20,697 nucleotides of DNA from Treponema sp. (lineage in GTDB: Bacteria; Spirochaetota; Spirochaetia; Treponematales; Treponemataceae), in NCBI GenBank assembly GCA_024691105.1, contig JAILNY010000095.1:1-20697 (forward strand), given 5' to 3'. Under the pieces are notes generated by a model. The model was given only the letters and a program-made list of their open reading frames with translations, searched no databases and had not been told where the DNA came from. The position numbers and the translations under genes are program-made. Positions 13,716-20,697 of the stretch are shown here, in pieces. How positions within the stretch are numbered: the stretch's first letter is position 1; every line of letters begins with the position of its first letter.

Positions 13716-13744
13716 TTGCGTAAAATACAAAACCATGCAATAAT
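13716..13744 (+). promoter_or_regulatory. Promoter of the compact GH16 gene
   Basis: TTGCGT (13716-13721) and AATAAT (13739-13744) are 17 bases apart. The -10 ends six bases before the ATG at 13751, so the mRNA is predicted to be leaderless. Both boxes are imperfect. Confidence 0.5.
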
Positions 13745-13750
13745 TATCAC

Positions 13751-14569
13751 ATGAAAAAAACTAATTTAATTTTATGTTCTGTATGCGCGCTTGGAATTTG
13801 CGCTGCAATAAGTTCCTGCGCAAAAAAAGATACCACTCCAGATTTTGTAAAAACTGATATGAATCTTGTTTGGGCGGATGAATTTGATTCAGACTCAGAT
13901 GAACCTGATCCTGCTGTCTGGGATTTTAAAGAAGGCGGTCACGGCTGGGGAAACAACGAGGTTCAGAATTATACAAAGGATAGAAAAAACTCGTATGTTT
14001 CAAAGGGAACGTTAAAAATTGCCGCTGTCAAAGAAAAAAACGGAAAATGGACAAGCGCGCGTATGGTTACTCAATATAAAAAATCTTTTACTTACGGCTA
14101 TCTTGAATTTAGGGCAAAGGTTCCGACTCAAAAAGGATGCTGGCCTGCACTCTGGCTTTTGCCTGAGAACAATGCTTACGGTACCTGGCCTCGTAGCGGC
14201 GAGATTGATGTAATGGAAGCATCGCGCAATGTCTGGGGCTCGCAGGTTTACGGAACGGTTCACTGTCGTGACGGTCATGGTGGAAACCCTATAAAAAGTG
14301 TCGGTCGTGAAGTTAAGAAAATGGATAAGGCCTGGCATACTTATGCCATTAACTGGACGACTGAAGGTATTACCTGGTATTACGACGGGAAAGTCCTTAC
14401 AGAGTACCGTAATCCGCATAATGACGAAGACGGCTGGATGAGCTGGCCGTTTGATCAGCCGTTCCATATTCTGATGAACGTTGCCATGGGCGGAAACCTT
14501 GGCGGCGACATTGATAAAAAGATCGAAAGCTGCGTAATGGAGCTTGATTACGTAAGACTTTATCAATAG
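13751..14569 (+). CDS. GH16 endo-beta-glucanase lipoprotein (laminarinase type), single domain
   Basis: A lipoprotein signal ends in AISSC (Cys23), so the enzyme is membrane-anchored outside the cytoplasm. The rest is one GH16 jelly-roll domain (about 35-272), with LVWADEFD at its start, GYLEFRAKVP and the catalytic EIDVME: Glu151 nucleophile, Asp153, Glu156 acid/base. This is the beta-bulge form of laminarinases. FHILMNVAMGGNLGG closes the cleft. It lacks the CBM-like modules of the GH16 protein at 1566-3845, so the two may divide work between polymer and shorter or soluble substrate (inference). There is no Shine-Dalgarno before the ATG. It is divergent from the phosphorylase gene and convergent with the LacI-type gene; a perfect terminator follows the stop. 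Confidence 0.94.
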   Translation: MKKTNLILCSVCALGICAAISSCAKKDTTPDFVKTDMNLVWADEFDSDSDEPDPAVWDFKEGGHGWGNNEVQNYTKDRKNSYVSKGTLKIAAVKEKNGKWTSARMVTQYKKSFTYGYLEFRAKVPTQKGCWPALWLLPENNAYGTWPRSGEIDVMEASRNVWGSQVYGTVHCRDGHGGNPIKSVGREVKKMDKAWHTYAINWTTEGITWYYDGKVLTEYRNPHNDEDGWMSWPFDQPFHILMNVAMGGNLGGDIDKKIESCVMELDYVRLYQ

Positions 14570-14587
14570 AAAACGTTGAATTATAAG

Positions 14588-14621
14588 ATGCGCCCGTGCG
14601 GATTTGCGGGCGCATTTTTTT
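14588..14621 (+). terminator. Intrinsic terminator of the compact GH16 gene
   Basis: ATGCGCCCG (14588-14596) pairs perfectly with CGGGCGCAT (14607-14615), followed by a run of seven T's. Confidence 0.88.
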
Positions 14622-14630
14622 GTCGTGAGT

Positions 14631-14689
14631 AAAAAAAACGCTGCAAAGTTTGGGCCGTAAGACATAGACTTTTGCAGCGCATTTTTTTT
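14631..14689 (-). terminator. Bidirectional terminator, mainly for the LacI-type gene
   Basis: CGCTGCAAAGT (14639-14649) pairs with ACTTTTGCAGCG (14668-14679) with one bulged base. Eight A's precede it and eight T's follow it, so it can stop transcription in both directions. It lies 33 bases after the LacI-type stop on the minus strand and would back up the GH16 terminator on the plus strand. Confidence 0.75.
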
Positions 14690-14721
14690 GTTTTAGATTG
14701 TTTTTAATTAGACTTTTTTAG

Positions 14722-15753
14722 TTAAAACTTTTTTAGCGTTTCTCCATCTTTAAATTCAACAGAAAATATTTCTGTCTTTTTTGTTATTGATGATTCTGAA
14801 ATCTGTTTGAATAAAATTTCTGCGGCGCGTTTTCCCATTGCGGCAAGCGGCTGAACGTTTGTTGCAATATCCAGACAAAAATAATTTGGAGTAATAAAGC
14901 CGTCAAAGCCGACAATGCTTATGTCTTCTGGAACGCAAAGTCCAAGCTCACGGATTCCCTTTATAGCCTGTGGAACGATTGCATCTGAGCAGCAGAAAAT
15001 CGCTGTCGGTTTTTCTTTCCATTCTGCAAGTGCAGATTTAAAATCAGAACTAATATTAGTAGAGTCAAAATCTGTTTTGATAATAAAATCTTCCGGATTG
15101 TAATCTGCGCCTAAATCTTTAAGTGCCTGAATAAATCCTCTTTTGCGTTCTTCGACTACCGGATTAAAAATTTCATCCTTAATATTTGCAAAGGCAATTT
15201 TTCTGTGTCCTGCTTCCCAGATTTTTTTTGTACAGTTATAGCCGGCTTCGTAGTTTGCAGAATCTACCCATGACAAATGGCTGCTTTCAGGACGGTCGCC
15301 GACAACAACGCATGGAAGGTTTCTTTTGACAAGTTCAGTTATCATGTTTTCTGGAATCTGCTTTAAGCCGATGTAAATAATTCCGTCGACCTTTTTCTGT
15401 TTAAAAGGACGGAGGTAATCATAGCTTTGTGAATCTGACGAAACGGGAACAATGTTTAAGAGAATATCGTTATCGTTTTTAGAACATGCTTCTTCGATGC
15501 CTGAAAGAACGCTGAAAAGATACGCTGTGCGCATTATCTGATTAAAAGGAATTGGTGTTAAAACAGCGATTGTGTTGCAGCGACCTGAGTTTAAAACTTT
15601 TCCGGCAAAGCTTGGTGTGTATCCCAGCTGGTCTATAGCATCCTGAACTTTTTTACGGGTTTCTTCTTTGACGTTTGATTCACCGTTTATTACGCGAGAG
15701 ACGGTAATAAATGATACGCCTGCGAGAGTTGCAACATCTTTTTGTGTTACCAT
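14722..15753 (-). CDS. LacI/GalR-family transcriptional repressor
   Basis: The N-terminus is a standard LacI helix-turn-helix (about residues 2-25, VTQKDVATLAGVSFITVSRVING). A hinge segment GYTPSFAGKVLNS follows, with the Leu that wedges into the operator centre in this family. Residues 60-343 form the periplasmic-binding-protein-like sensor domain (NTIAVLTPIPF, KVDGIIYIGL, CVVVGDRPE, AIFCCSDAIVPQAIKG, ISIVGFDGF). Length of 343 aa is typical. Its place beside a glucan phosphorylase and a GH16 enzyme suggests it senses a beta-glucan breakdown product and represses these genes through the palindrome at 13612-13629; this is inference. AAGGA lies five bases before the ATG. Confidence 0.94.
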   Translation of the reverse strand: MVTQKDVATLAGVSFITVSRVINGESNVKEETRKKVQDAIDQLGYTPSFAGKVLNSGRCNTIAVLTPIPFNQIMRTAYLFSVLSGIEEACSKNDNDILLNIVPVSSDSQSYDYLRPFKQKKVDGIIYIGLKQIPENMITELVKRNLPCVVVGDRPESSHLSWVDSANYEAGYNCTKKIWEAGHRKIAFANIKDEIFNPVVEERKRGFIQALKDLGADYNPEDFIIKTDFDSTNISSDFKSALAEWKEKPTAIFCCSDAIVPQAIKGIRELGLCVPEDISIVGFDGFITPNYFCLDIATNVQPLAAMGKRAAEILFKQISESSITKKTEIFSVEFKDGETLKKF

Positions 15754-15803
15754 GGAATTCCTTAAGAGATAGAAGTATATAATTTCTCATCGCCGACCAC
15801 TAA

Positions 15804-15832
15804 ATTATATTACATAAATTTAAATTTGTCGT
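15804..15832 (-). promoter_or_regulatory. Promoter of the LacI-type gene
   Basis: On the minus strand ACGACA (15827-15832) and a perfect TATAAT (15804-15809) are 17 bases apart. The leader would be about 44 bases. The promoter is divergent from that of PPDK; an AT-rich stretch lies between them. Confidence 0.65.
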
Positions 15833-15898
15833 TAATTATTTTTTAAAAAAGAGAATAAATATTTTAAAAAAGTTAATAAAAATAAATTTTCTTTTCAT

Positions 15899-15914
15899 AT
15901 TTAACGCGTTAAAT
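15899..15914. promoter_or_regulatory. 16-bp perfect palindrome between the LacI-type and PPDK promoters
   Basis: ATTTAACGCGTTAAAT is perfectly self-complementary. Its centre is about 66 bases before the predicted PPDK start point and further upstream of the LacI-type start. It differs from the 18-bp palindrome, and its central step is GC rather than CG, so the LacI protein is not an obvious ligand. The TTAA-N4-TTAA form resembles a degenerate Rex (NADH-sensing) box. Which protein binds is unknown. Confidence 0.5.
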
Positions 15915-15937
15915 TACTCTTGACACGGCAAATTTTG

Positions 15938-15966
15938 TTGACCACAAAAAAAAATATTATTATAAT
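15938..15966 (+). promoter_or_regulatory. Strong promoter of PPDK
   Basis: TTGACC (15938-15943) and a perfect TATAAT (15961-15966) are separated by 17 bases. The start point should be near 15973. This fits high expression of a glycolytic enzyme. Confidence 0.85.
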
Positions 15967-15997
15967 CTTTAGTTACATATATATATGGAGGACATTA

Positions 15998-18910
15998 ATG
16001 GCTAAGACCAAATATGTTTATTTTTTCGGTGACGGTGACGCAGAAGGCGATGAATCAATGCGTCTCATCCTTGGTGGTAAGGGTGCTAACCTTGCGCAGA
16101 TGGCTAAAGCTCCTTTGAGCCTTCCAGTTCCATCAGGATTTACAATTTCAATCGATGTATGTCAGGAATACTACAAACTCGGACGCAAGTATCCTTCTGA
16201 ACTCGCAGCAGAAGTAGCAAAGAATCTTGCAAAACTTGAAAAATCAATGGGCAAAAAGCTCGGTGACGAAAAGGACCCTCTCCTTGTTTCAGTTCGCTCT
16301 GGTGCAGCTGAATCTATGCCAGGTATGATGGATACAATCCTTAACCTCGGTCTTAATGATAAGTCAGTTATCGGTCTTGCAACAAAGACTAACAACCCAC
16401 GTTTTGCATGGGATGCTTACCGCCGCTTTATTCAGATGTACGGTAACGTAGCAATGGGTGTTGACCATGACAAATTTGAAGCAATCATCGAACAGGTTAA
16501 AGAGATTCGTCACATCAAGGAAGACGTTGATCTTACAACAGACGAACTTAAGATGATCGTTGCTAAGTACAAGGAAATGTACAAGAGAGAAAAAGGTAAG
16601 GACTTCCCACAGGATCCACAGGAACAGATGTGGGGTGCTATTGGTGCTGTATTCGGTTCTTGGATGAACGAACGCGCTATCATCTACCGCAAACTCAACA
16701 ACATTGACGAAAACAAAATCAAGGGTACAGCTGTTACTGTAATGGCAATGGTATTCGGTAACATGGGTGAAACATCAGGAACTGGTGTTGCATTCTCTCG
16801 TGACCCTTCTACTGGTGAAAATAAATTCATGGCAGAATACCTCATCAACGCTCAGGGTGAAGACGTTGTTGCTGGTATCCGTACTCCAATGGATATTTCT
16901 GCTCTTGAAAAACAGCAGCCAAAAATCTTTGCTGAAATTACAAAGATCCGCAATCGTCTTGAAAAACACTATCACGATATGCAGGATATGGAATTTACAG
17001 TACAGGAAGGAAAACTCTACATGCTCCAGTGCCGCAACGGTAAACGTACAGGTGCTGCCGCAGTTAAGATGGCTGTAGACATGGTAGCTGAAAAGCTTAT
17101 CACAAAAGAAATGGCAATCGCTCGTGTTAAACCAGATCAGATCGATAGCCTCCTCCACCCTACATTCAACAAAGCAGAACTTGCAAAAGGTGTAAAGATC
17201 GCTTCTGGTCTTAACGCTTCTCCAGGTGCTGCATGTGGTCAGATCGTATTTACAGCAGCTGACGCAGAAAAATGGGCAAAAGACGGAAAGAAAGTTCTTC
17301 TCGTTCGTAAAGAAACATCTCCAGATGACATTGCCGGAATGGTTGCTGCAGAAGGTATCTTGACTGCAACTGGTGGTCGTACATCACACGCTGCCGTAGT
17401 AGCTCGCGGTATGAACACTCCTTGTGTTTGTGGTTGTGAAGCTATCAAAGTTGGTAACGGAACATGTACAATCGACGGTAAAGAATATAAAGAAGGTGCA
17501 TTCCTTTCTATCGATGGTTCTACAGGTAATGTATATGCAGGACAGATTGCTACACAGCCTGCTACACTTTCTAAAGAACTCGAGACATTCCTCGGTTGGT
17601 GTGATGAAATCCGCAACTCTTCAGTTCGTAAGATGGGTAAATCTACAATCAAGGGATTTGGTGTACGTGCTAACGGTGACCAGCCAGTTGATGCAGAAAA
17701 CGCATTCAGATTTGGTGCAGAAGGTATCGGTCTTTGCCGTACAGAACACATGTTCTTTGACCCTGCAAAACTTCCTTACTTCCAGGCTATGATCGCATCT
17801 GATTCAACAGCTATGCGTGAAAAAGCTCTTGCAAACATTCTCCCACTCCAGAAGAATGACTTTGTTGGAATCTTCAAGGCTATGAAGGGACAGCCGGTAA
17901 TTATCCGCTTCCTCGATCCACCTCTCCACGAGTTTACTCCAAAAACAAGAGAAGACCGTGCTAAGGTACTTAACGTACTCAGAAATCAGGGAACAAATAT
18001 CGACGACAATGCTCTTACAGCAGTATTTGAAGCACTCCATGAACAGAACCCTATGATGGGTCACCGTGGATGTCGTCTTGCTATTACATATCCAGAAATC
18101 TTCAAGATGCAGGCAGAAGCAGTTGCACTTGCAGCTATTGAATGCCAGAAAGCTGGCGTTAAAGTTCAGCCAAACATCATGATTCCTATCGTTGGTGAAC
18201 CAAACGAATTGGCAACAATCCGTGCAGAATGTGAAGAAGTTATCGCTCGCGTTCAGAAAGAAAAGGGTGTTAAGACTTCTATCAACATCGGTACAATGAT
18301 TGAAATCCCACGTGCTGCTGTTCTTTCTGACCAGATCGTACAGAGCGCAGACTTCTACAGCTTTGGTACAAACGACCTTACACAGATGACATTCGGTTAC
18401 AGCCGTGATGACGCTGCTAAGTTCCTTGATGCTTACTACTCACGCAAGATTCTTGCTGACGATCCATTCAAGACACTCGACAAGAACGGTGTTGGTTCAC
18501 TCATCAAGATGGCAGTTGAAAAAGCTCGTTCAGTAAAACCTGACTTCCACTGTGGTATTTGTGGTGAGCATGGTGGTGATCCAGAATCTATTAAGTTCTG
18601 TTATGAAGCAGGTCTTAACTACGTTTCTTGTTCTCCATTCCGTGTACCTATCGCACGTCTTGCAGCAGCTCAGGCTGTTCTTGAAGCTAAAGAAGCAGCA
18701 AAAGCACCTGCAAAGAAACCAGCAGCTAAAAAGCCTGCAGCAAAAAAAGCTCCAGCTAAGAAAGCCGCTGCAAAGAAACCTGTTGCAAAAAAAGCTCCTG
18801 CTAAAAAAGCAGCAGCAAAGAAAGCTCCAGCAAAAAAGGCAACTGCAAAAAAAGCAGTAGCAAAGAAAGCTCCAGCAAAAAAAGCAACAGCTAAAAAAGC
18901 AAAGAAATAA
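15998..18910 (+). CDS. ppdK: Pyruvate, phosphate dikinase with a histone H1-like Lys/Ala/Pro tail
   Basis: PPDK interconverts PEP + AMP + PPi and pyruvate + ATP + Pi, and in PPi-using anaerobes it often replaces pyruvate kinase. Conserved features are all present: N-terminal ATP-grasp region (GGKGANLAQMA; SVRSGAAESMPGMMDTILNL), the phosphohistidine His464 in GGRTSHAAVVARG, the PEP-binding barrel (GTMIEIPRAA; FYSFGTNDLTQMTFG), and CGICGEHGGDP with the catalytic Cys. I start at ATG 15998 because GGAGG lies just before it. The frame is open to 15920, but that region contains the promoter. The enzyme proper ends near residue 900, the normal family length. Residues 902-970 are an added tail of 12 pentapeptides ending in AKK, with 29 Lys and no acidic residue. 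The gene stands alone with its own promoter and terminator. Confidence 0.97.
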   Translation: MAKTKYVYFFGDGDAEGDESMRLILGGKGANLAQMAKAPLSLPVPSGFTISIDVCQEYYKLGRKYPSELAAEVAKNLAKLEKSMGKKLGDEKDPLLVSVRSGAAESMPGMMDTILNLGLNDKSVIGLATKTNNPRFAWDAYRRFIQMYGNVAMGVDHDKFEAIIEQVKEIRHIKEDVDLTTDELKMIVAKYKEMYKREKGKDFPQDPQEQMWGAIGAVFGSWMNERAIIYRKLNNIDENKIKGTAVTVMAMVFGNMGETSGTGVAFSRDPSTGENKFMAEYLINAQGEDVVAGIRTPMDISALEKQQPKIFAEITKIRNRLEKHYHDMQDMEFTVQEGKLYMLQCRNGKRTGAAAVKMAVDMVAEKLITKEMAIARVKPDQIDSLLHPTFNKAELAKGVKIASGLNASPGAACGQIVFTAADAEKWAKDGKKVLLVRKETSPDDIAGMVAAEGILTATGGRTSHAAVVARGMNTPCVCGCEAIKVGNGTCTIDGKEYKEGAFLSIDGSTGNVYAGQIATQPATLSKELETFLGWCDEIRNSSVRKMGKSTIKGFGVRANGDQPVDAENAFRFGAEGIGLCRTEHMFFDPAKLPYFQAMIASDSTAMREKALANILPLQKNDFVGIFKAMKGQPVIIRFLDPPLHEFTPKTREDRAKVLNVLRNQGTNIDDNALTAVFEALHEQNPMMGHRGCRLAITYPEIFKMQAEAVALAAIECQKAGVKVQPNIMIPIVGEPNELATIRAECEEVIARVQKEKGVKTSINIGTMIEIPRAAVLSDQIVQSADFYSFGTNDLTQMTFGYSRDDAAKFLDAYYSRKILADDPFKTLDKNGVGSLIKMAVEKARSVKPDFHCGICGEHGGDPESIKFCYEAGLNYVSCSPFRVPIARLAAAQAVLEAKEAAKAPAKKPAAKKPAAKKAPAKKAAAKKPVAKKAPAKKAAAKKAPAKKATAKKAVAKKAPAKKATAKKAKK
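18701..18907 (+). repeat. 15-bp tandem repeat encoding the PPDK tail
   Basis: The 3' end of ppdK is a degenerate 15-base repeat encoding xxAKK pentads (PAAKK, APAKK, AAAKK, PVAKK, ATAKK, AVAKK), about 12 copies plus a shorter unit at each end. Synonymous codons vary between copies (gct/gca, aaa/aag, cca/cct), so the array is not a fresh duplication and the protein sequence seems to be maintained. Confidence 0.85.
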
Positions 18911-18929
18911 TTTTGTTTGCTAAATAAAT

Positions 18930-18964
18930 AAAAAGGTCAGCCGGTTTCGACTGGCCTTTTTTTT
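18930..18964 (+). terminator. Intrinsic terminator of ppdK
   Basis: AAAAAGGTCAG (18930-18940) pairs with CTGGCCTTTTT (18951-18961) with one G-U type pair around a 10-base loop, and the T-run continues to 18964. Confidence 0.88.
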
Positions 18965-18993
18965 AACTTTTAATAATTGAATAGGAAAAATAG

Positions 18994-19707
18994 ATGAAAA
19001 CTGTATCAATCAAATCAGAGCTTGAAAACAATGCCTACCCTGGCCGTGGAATTATCATTGGAAAATCAGAAGACGGAAAAAGTGCCGTTGCTGCTTACTG
19101 GACAATGGGACGCAGTGCCGGAAGCCGTAACCGTGTTTTTGTAGAAGACGGCGAAGGAATCCGTACACAGGCATTTGACCCAAGTTTAATCGCAGGAGAT
19201 CCAAGTCTTATTATTTATGCGGCTGTCAGAGTTTTGGACAAAAAGACAATCGTAACAAACGGTGATCAGACAGACACAATTTATGACGGTCTTAAATCTG
19301 GTTTGACTTTTGAACAGTCTTTAAGAAGCCGCAAATACGAGCACGATGCTCCAAATTATACACCACGTATTTCGTCTGTAATGAATTTTGAAAACGGATA
19401 CGATTATGCTCTCTCGATTTTAAAAAGCGATAACGGAAATCCTGATAATACTCTCCGCTTTACTTACACTTACGATGCACCGGTTGCAGGAAAAGGTCAT
19501 TACATTCATACTTACATGGGCGACGGAAATCCACTTCCTAGTTATGAAGGTGAGCCAACTCCTGTTGAACTTAAAGGTAACATCGATGAGTTTACAGATT
19601 TAATCTGGAACAGCTTGAACGAAGATAATAAGGTTTCGCTTTTTGTCCGTTACATTGATATTGCAACCGGAAAGTACGAAACAAGAATTGTAAATAAGAA
19701 TAAATAA
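18994..19707 (+). CDS. purO: IMP cyclohydrolase, PurO-like family
   Basis: The protein matches the PurO-type IMP cyclohydrolase family (PF07826), which closes FAICAR to IMP in the last step of purine synthesis. Conserved blocks are NAYPGRGIIIGKS, YWTMGRSAGSRNRVF, GIRTQAFDPS, DPSLIIYAAVRV, VTNGDQTDTIYDGL and DAPNYTPRISSVM. This family is unrelated to the bifunctional PurH used by most bacteria. Length of 237 aa is typical for bacterial members. It is probably cytoplasmic and stands alone: terminators lie on both sides and no other purine gene is in view. AGGA seven bases before the ATG supports the start. No strong promoter is visible in the 30 bases after the ppdK terminator, so some read-through from ppdK is possible. 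Confidence 0.88.
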   Translation: MKTVSIKSELENNAYPGRGIIIGKSEDGKSAVAAYWTMGRSAGSRNRVFVEDGEGIRTQAFDPSLIAGDPSLIIYAAVRVLDKKTIVTNGDQTDTIYDGLKSGLTFEQSLRSRKYEHDAPNYTPRISSVMNFENGYDYALSILKSDNGNPDNTLRFTYTYDAPVAGKGHYIHTYMGDGNPLPSYEGEPTPVELKGNIDEFTDLIWNSLNEDNKVSLFVRYIDIATGKYETRIVNKNK

Positions 19708-19748
19708 TTTGCGGCCTGCGCGGAACACGAGCGCTGCCGAACAGATGC

Positions 19749-19777
19749 GCCCGCACGTTACAGTTGCGGGCTTTTTT
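19749..19777 (+). terminator. Intrinsic terminator of the IMP cyclohydrolase gene
   Basis: GCCCGCA (19749-19755) pairs perfectly with TGCGGGC (19765-19771), then six T's. The loop contains TTACAG (19758-19763), a weak -35-like sequence 18 bases before the next gene's -10. Confidence 0.85.
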
Positions 19778-19778
19778 A

Positions 19779-19787
19779 TGTTATAAT
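19779..19787 (+). promoter_or_regulatory. Extended -10 promoter of the M15-type lipoprotein gene
   Basis: TGTTATAAT gives a perfect TATAAT (19782-19787) with the TGn extension, identical to the promoter of the NT5C-like gene. It ends six bases before the ATG at 19794, again predicting a leaderless mRNA. Confidence 0.6.
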
Positions 19788-19793
19788 AATATG

Positions 19794-20697
19794 ATGAAAA
19801 TGAAAAAAGTAATTGCGACAATTTTAGTTTGTTCTCTTGTGGTTTCATGTGCGTTTAGTCGCAGGACTAAAGCTGCAAAAAAAGGCTCGGCTTCCAGTGC
19901 TTCTGGTACTGAAAAGAATGAAAAAAAATCAGAAAGTTCCTGGGCAGAGACTGATGCAACTGTTACCGACGAGCTTGCAATCTGGCGCAAAGCGTATCCT
20001 GACGTAAAGTTTGAACTAAAAACTGATGATGATAAACAATGGATTATTAGCGTTACAAGTTACGGTAAAACTCAGGAATATTATTGGGCTGATGGCCTTT
20101 ATCTTTATAAAAGCGATCTTGAATCAAAGGATAAATATTGGCGTGTAATTACGCGATATCAGAATAAAATTTTAGACCCAGCAACATTCACTCCGGAAAT
20201 GACCGAAAAAATCCGCAAGTTTGGTTCAAGCGAAAATCGTAAAAACGGTAAGGTTTCTTCTAAGGCAATATTCAATGCAATTTACGATGCTACGACCCGA
20301 CGTACAACAGAGCAGCATATCAAGCAGTTGAAATTTTTGGGCTACTATCCAAATGTTCACGAATACCTTCACCCAAAATTGCGCCGCATCGAAAAACGGA
20401 TTTACGCTTTAAGCGAAAAGAATCCGGAGGTAAAAAAATTCCTGGCAGAGCTTGGTAGTGTTGAAGCATACAACTGGCGCGAGATTCGCGATTCAAATAC
20501 GCGCTCTTTTCATAGTTACGGAATTGCAATTGATATTCTTCCGAAGGGCTGGGGAAAAAAGATTGTCTACTGGGGCTTTGAAAAGAACAACGGCAACAAG
20601 GACTGGATGCTGATTCCGGTAAAGAAGAGATGGATGCCGCCAAAAGAGGTAATCGATATTTTTGAGGATGAGGGCTTTATCTGGGGCGGTTACTGGG
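19794..20697 (+). CDS. Lipoprotein with a C-terminal M15-type (D-Ala-D-Ala carboxypeptidase-like) domain, cut by the window end
   Basis: A signal peptide ends in the lipobox VVSC (Cys19), followed by a Ser/Lys/Glu-rich linker (about 20-52) and a region of about 150 residues that I do not recognise. The last ~70 visible residues resemble Peptidase_M15_4: RDSNTRSFHSYGIAIDILPKG contains the first two zinc ligands (His of SFHSYG and Asp of AIDI). YWGFEK, RWMPPKEVIDIFEDEGFIWGGYW then match the family's conserved end. The third zinc ligand should lie just past the window. The likely role is cutting peptidoglycan peptides on the outer face of the inner membrane. Three in-frame ATGs (19791, 19794, 19800) lie close together; I chose 19794 from its distance to the -10. 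No stop codon is reached. Confidence 0.85.
   Translation, partial: MKMKKVIATILVCSLVVSCAFSRRTKAAKKGSASSASGTEKNEKKSESSWAETDATVTDELAIWRKAYPDVKFELKTDDDKQWIISVTSYGKTQEYYWADGLYLYKSDLESKDKYWRVITRYQNKILDPATFTPEMTEKIRKFGSSENRKNGKVSSKAIFNAIYDATTRRTTEQHIKQLKFLGYYPNVHEYLHPKLRRIEKRIYALSEKNPEVKKFLAELGSVEAYNWREIRDSNTRSFHSYGIAIDILPKGWGKKIVYWGFEKNNGNKDWMLIPVKKRWMPPKEVIDIFEDEGFIWGGYW

Noticed and set aside
15920..15997. Extension of PPDK by 26 residues upstream
   Set aside because: This stretch contains the TTGACC-17-TATAAT promoter and GGAGG precedes the ATG at 15998, so it is untranslated.
18552..18860. Leu/Gln/Lys-rich open frame inside ppdK
   Set aside because: It is a shifted reading of the Lys/Ala repeat and the preceding PPDK codons, produced by the low-complexity DNA.
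18701..18907. CRISPR-like array
   Set aside because: The short 15-base periodic repeat has no spacers and encodes an in-frame pentapeptide repeat.

Overview
The window looks like chromosome from a moderately AT-rich, carbohydrate-fermenting spirochaete of the Treponema type. The signs are several short Treponema-style lipoprotein signals (VMFASC, VIASC, AISSC, VVSC), a pyrophosphate-linked central metabolism (pyruvate phosphate dikinase, PPDK), an NfnAB-type electron-bifurcating transhydrogenase, and secreted beta-glucanases. This is inferred from protein style and gene content; no database was searched. I see no IS element, phage gene or CRISPR array.

Layout. 1-560: initiator tRNA (-) and a 61-aa orphan protein (+). 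740-3874: a lipoprotein of unknown function behind a folded leader, then a large GH16 beta-glucanase lipoprotein with three CBM4-like modules, ending in a bidirectional terminator. 3929-4696: AraC-type regulator (-). 4739-7149: nfnAB operon with its own strong promoter. 7386-8590: a YjbR/MmcQ protein overlapping a 2H phosphoesterase (ATGA). 8667-9923: NT5C-like HAD phosphatase and GNAT acetyltransferase (both -). 10133-15753: beta-glucan cluster with a 1151-aa cytoplasmic GH94-clan phosphorylase (-), a compact GH16 lipoprotein (+) and a LacI-type repressor (-). 15899-18964: PPDK with its promoter, an upstream palindrome and a terminator. 18994-19777: PurO-type IMP cyclohydrolase. 19794-end: M15-type peptidase lipoprotein, cut by the window edge.

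How the genes may work together (inference). The two surface GH16 enzymes would cut beta-1,3- or mixed-linkage glucan outside the cell. Imported oligosaccharides would be phosphorolysed by the GH94-clan enzyme to glucose-1-phosphate, and glycolysis would pass through PPDK. An 18-bp palindrome sits just after the predicted start of the phosphorylase transcript and is the best operator for the adjacent LacI protein. NfnAB would balance NADH, NADPH and ferredoxin during fermentation.

Most unusual points: (1) PPDK ends in a 69-residue Lys/Ala/Pro tail like histone H1 or AlgP; (2) about half of the genes lack a Shine-Dalgarno and instead have a -10 box 6-7 bases before the ATG, which predicts leaderless mRNAs; (3) the first lipoprotein/GH16 pair carries elaborate RNA structures in its leader and intercistronic region.
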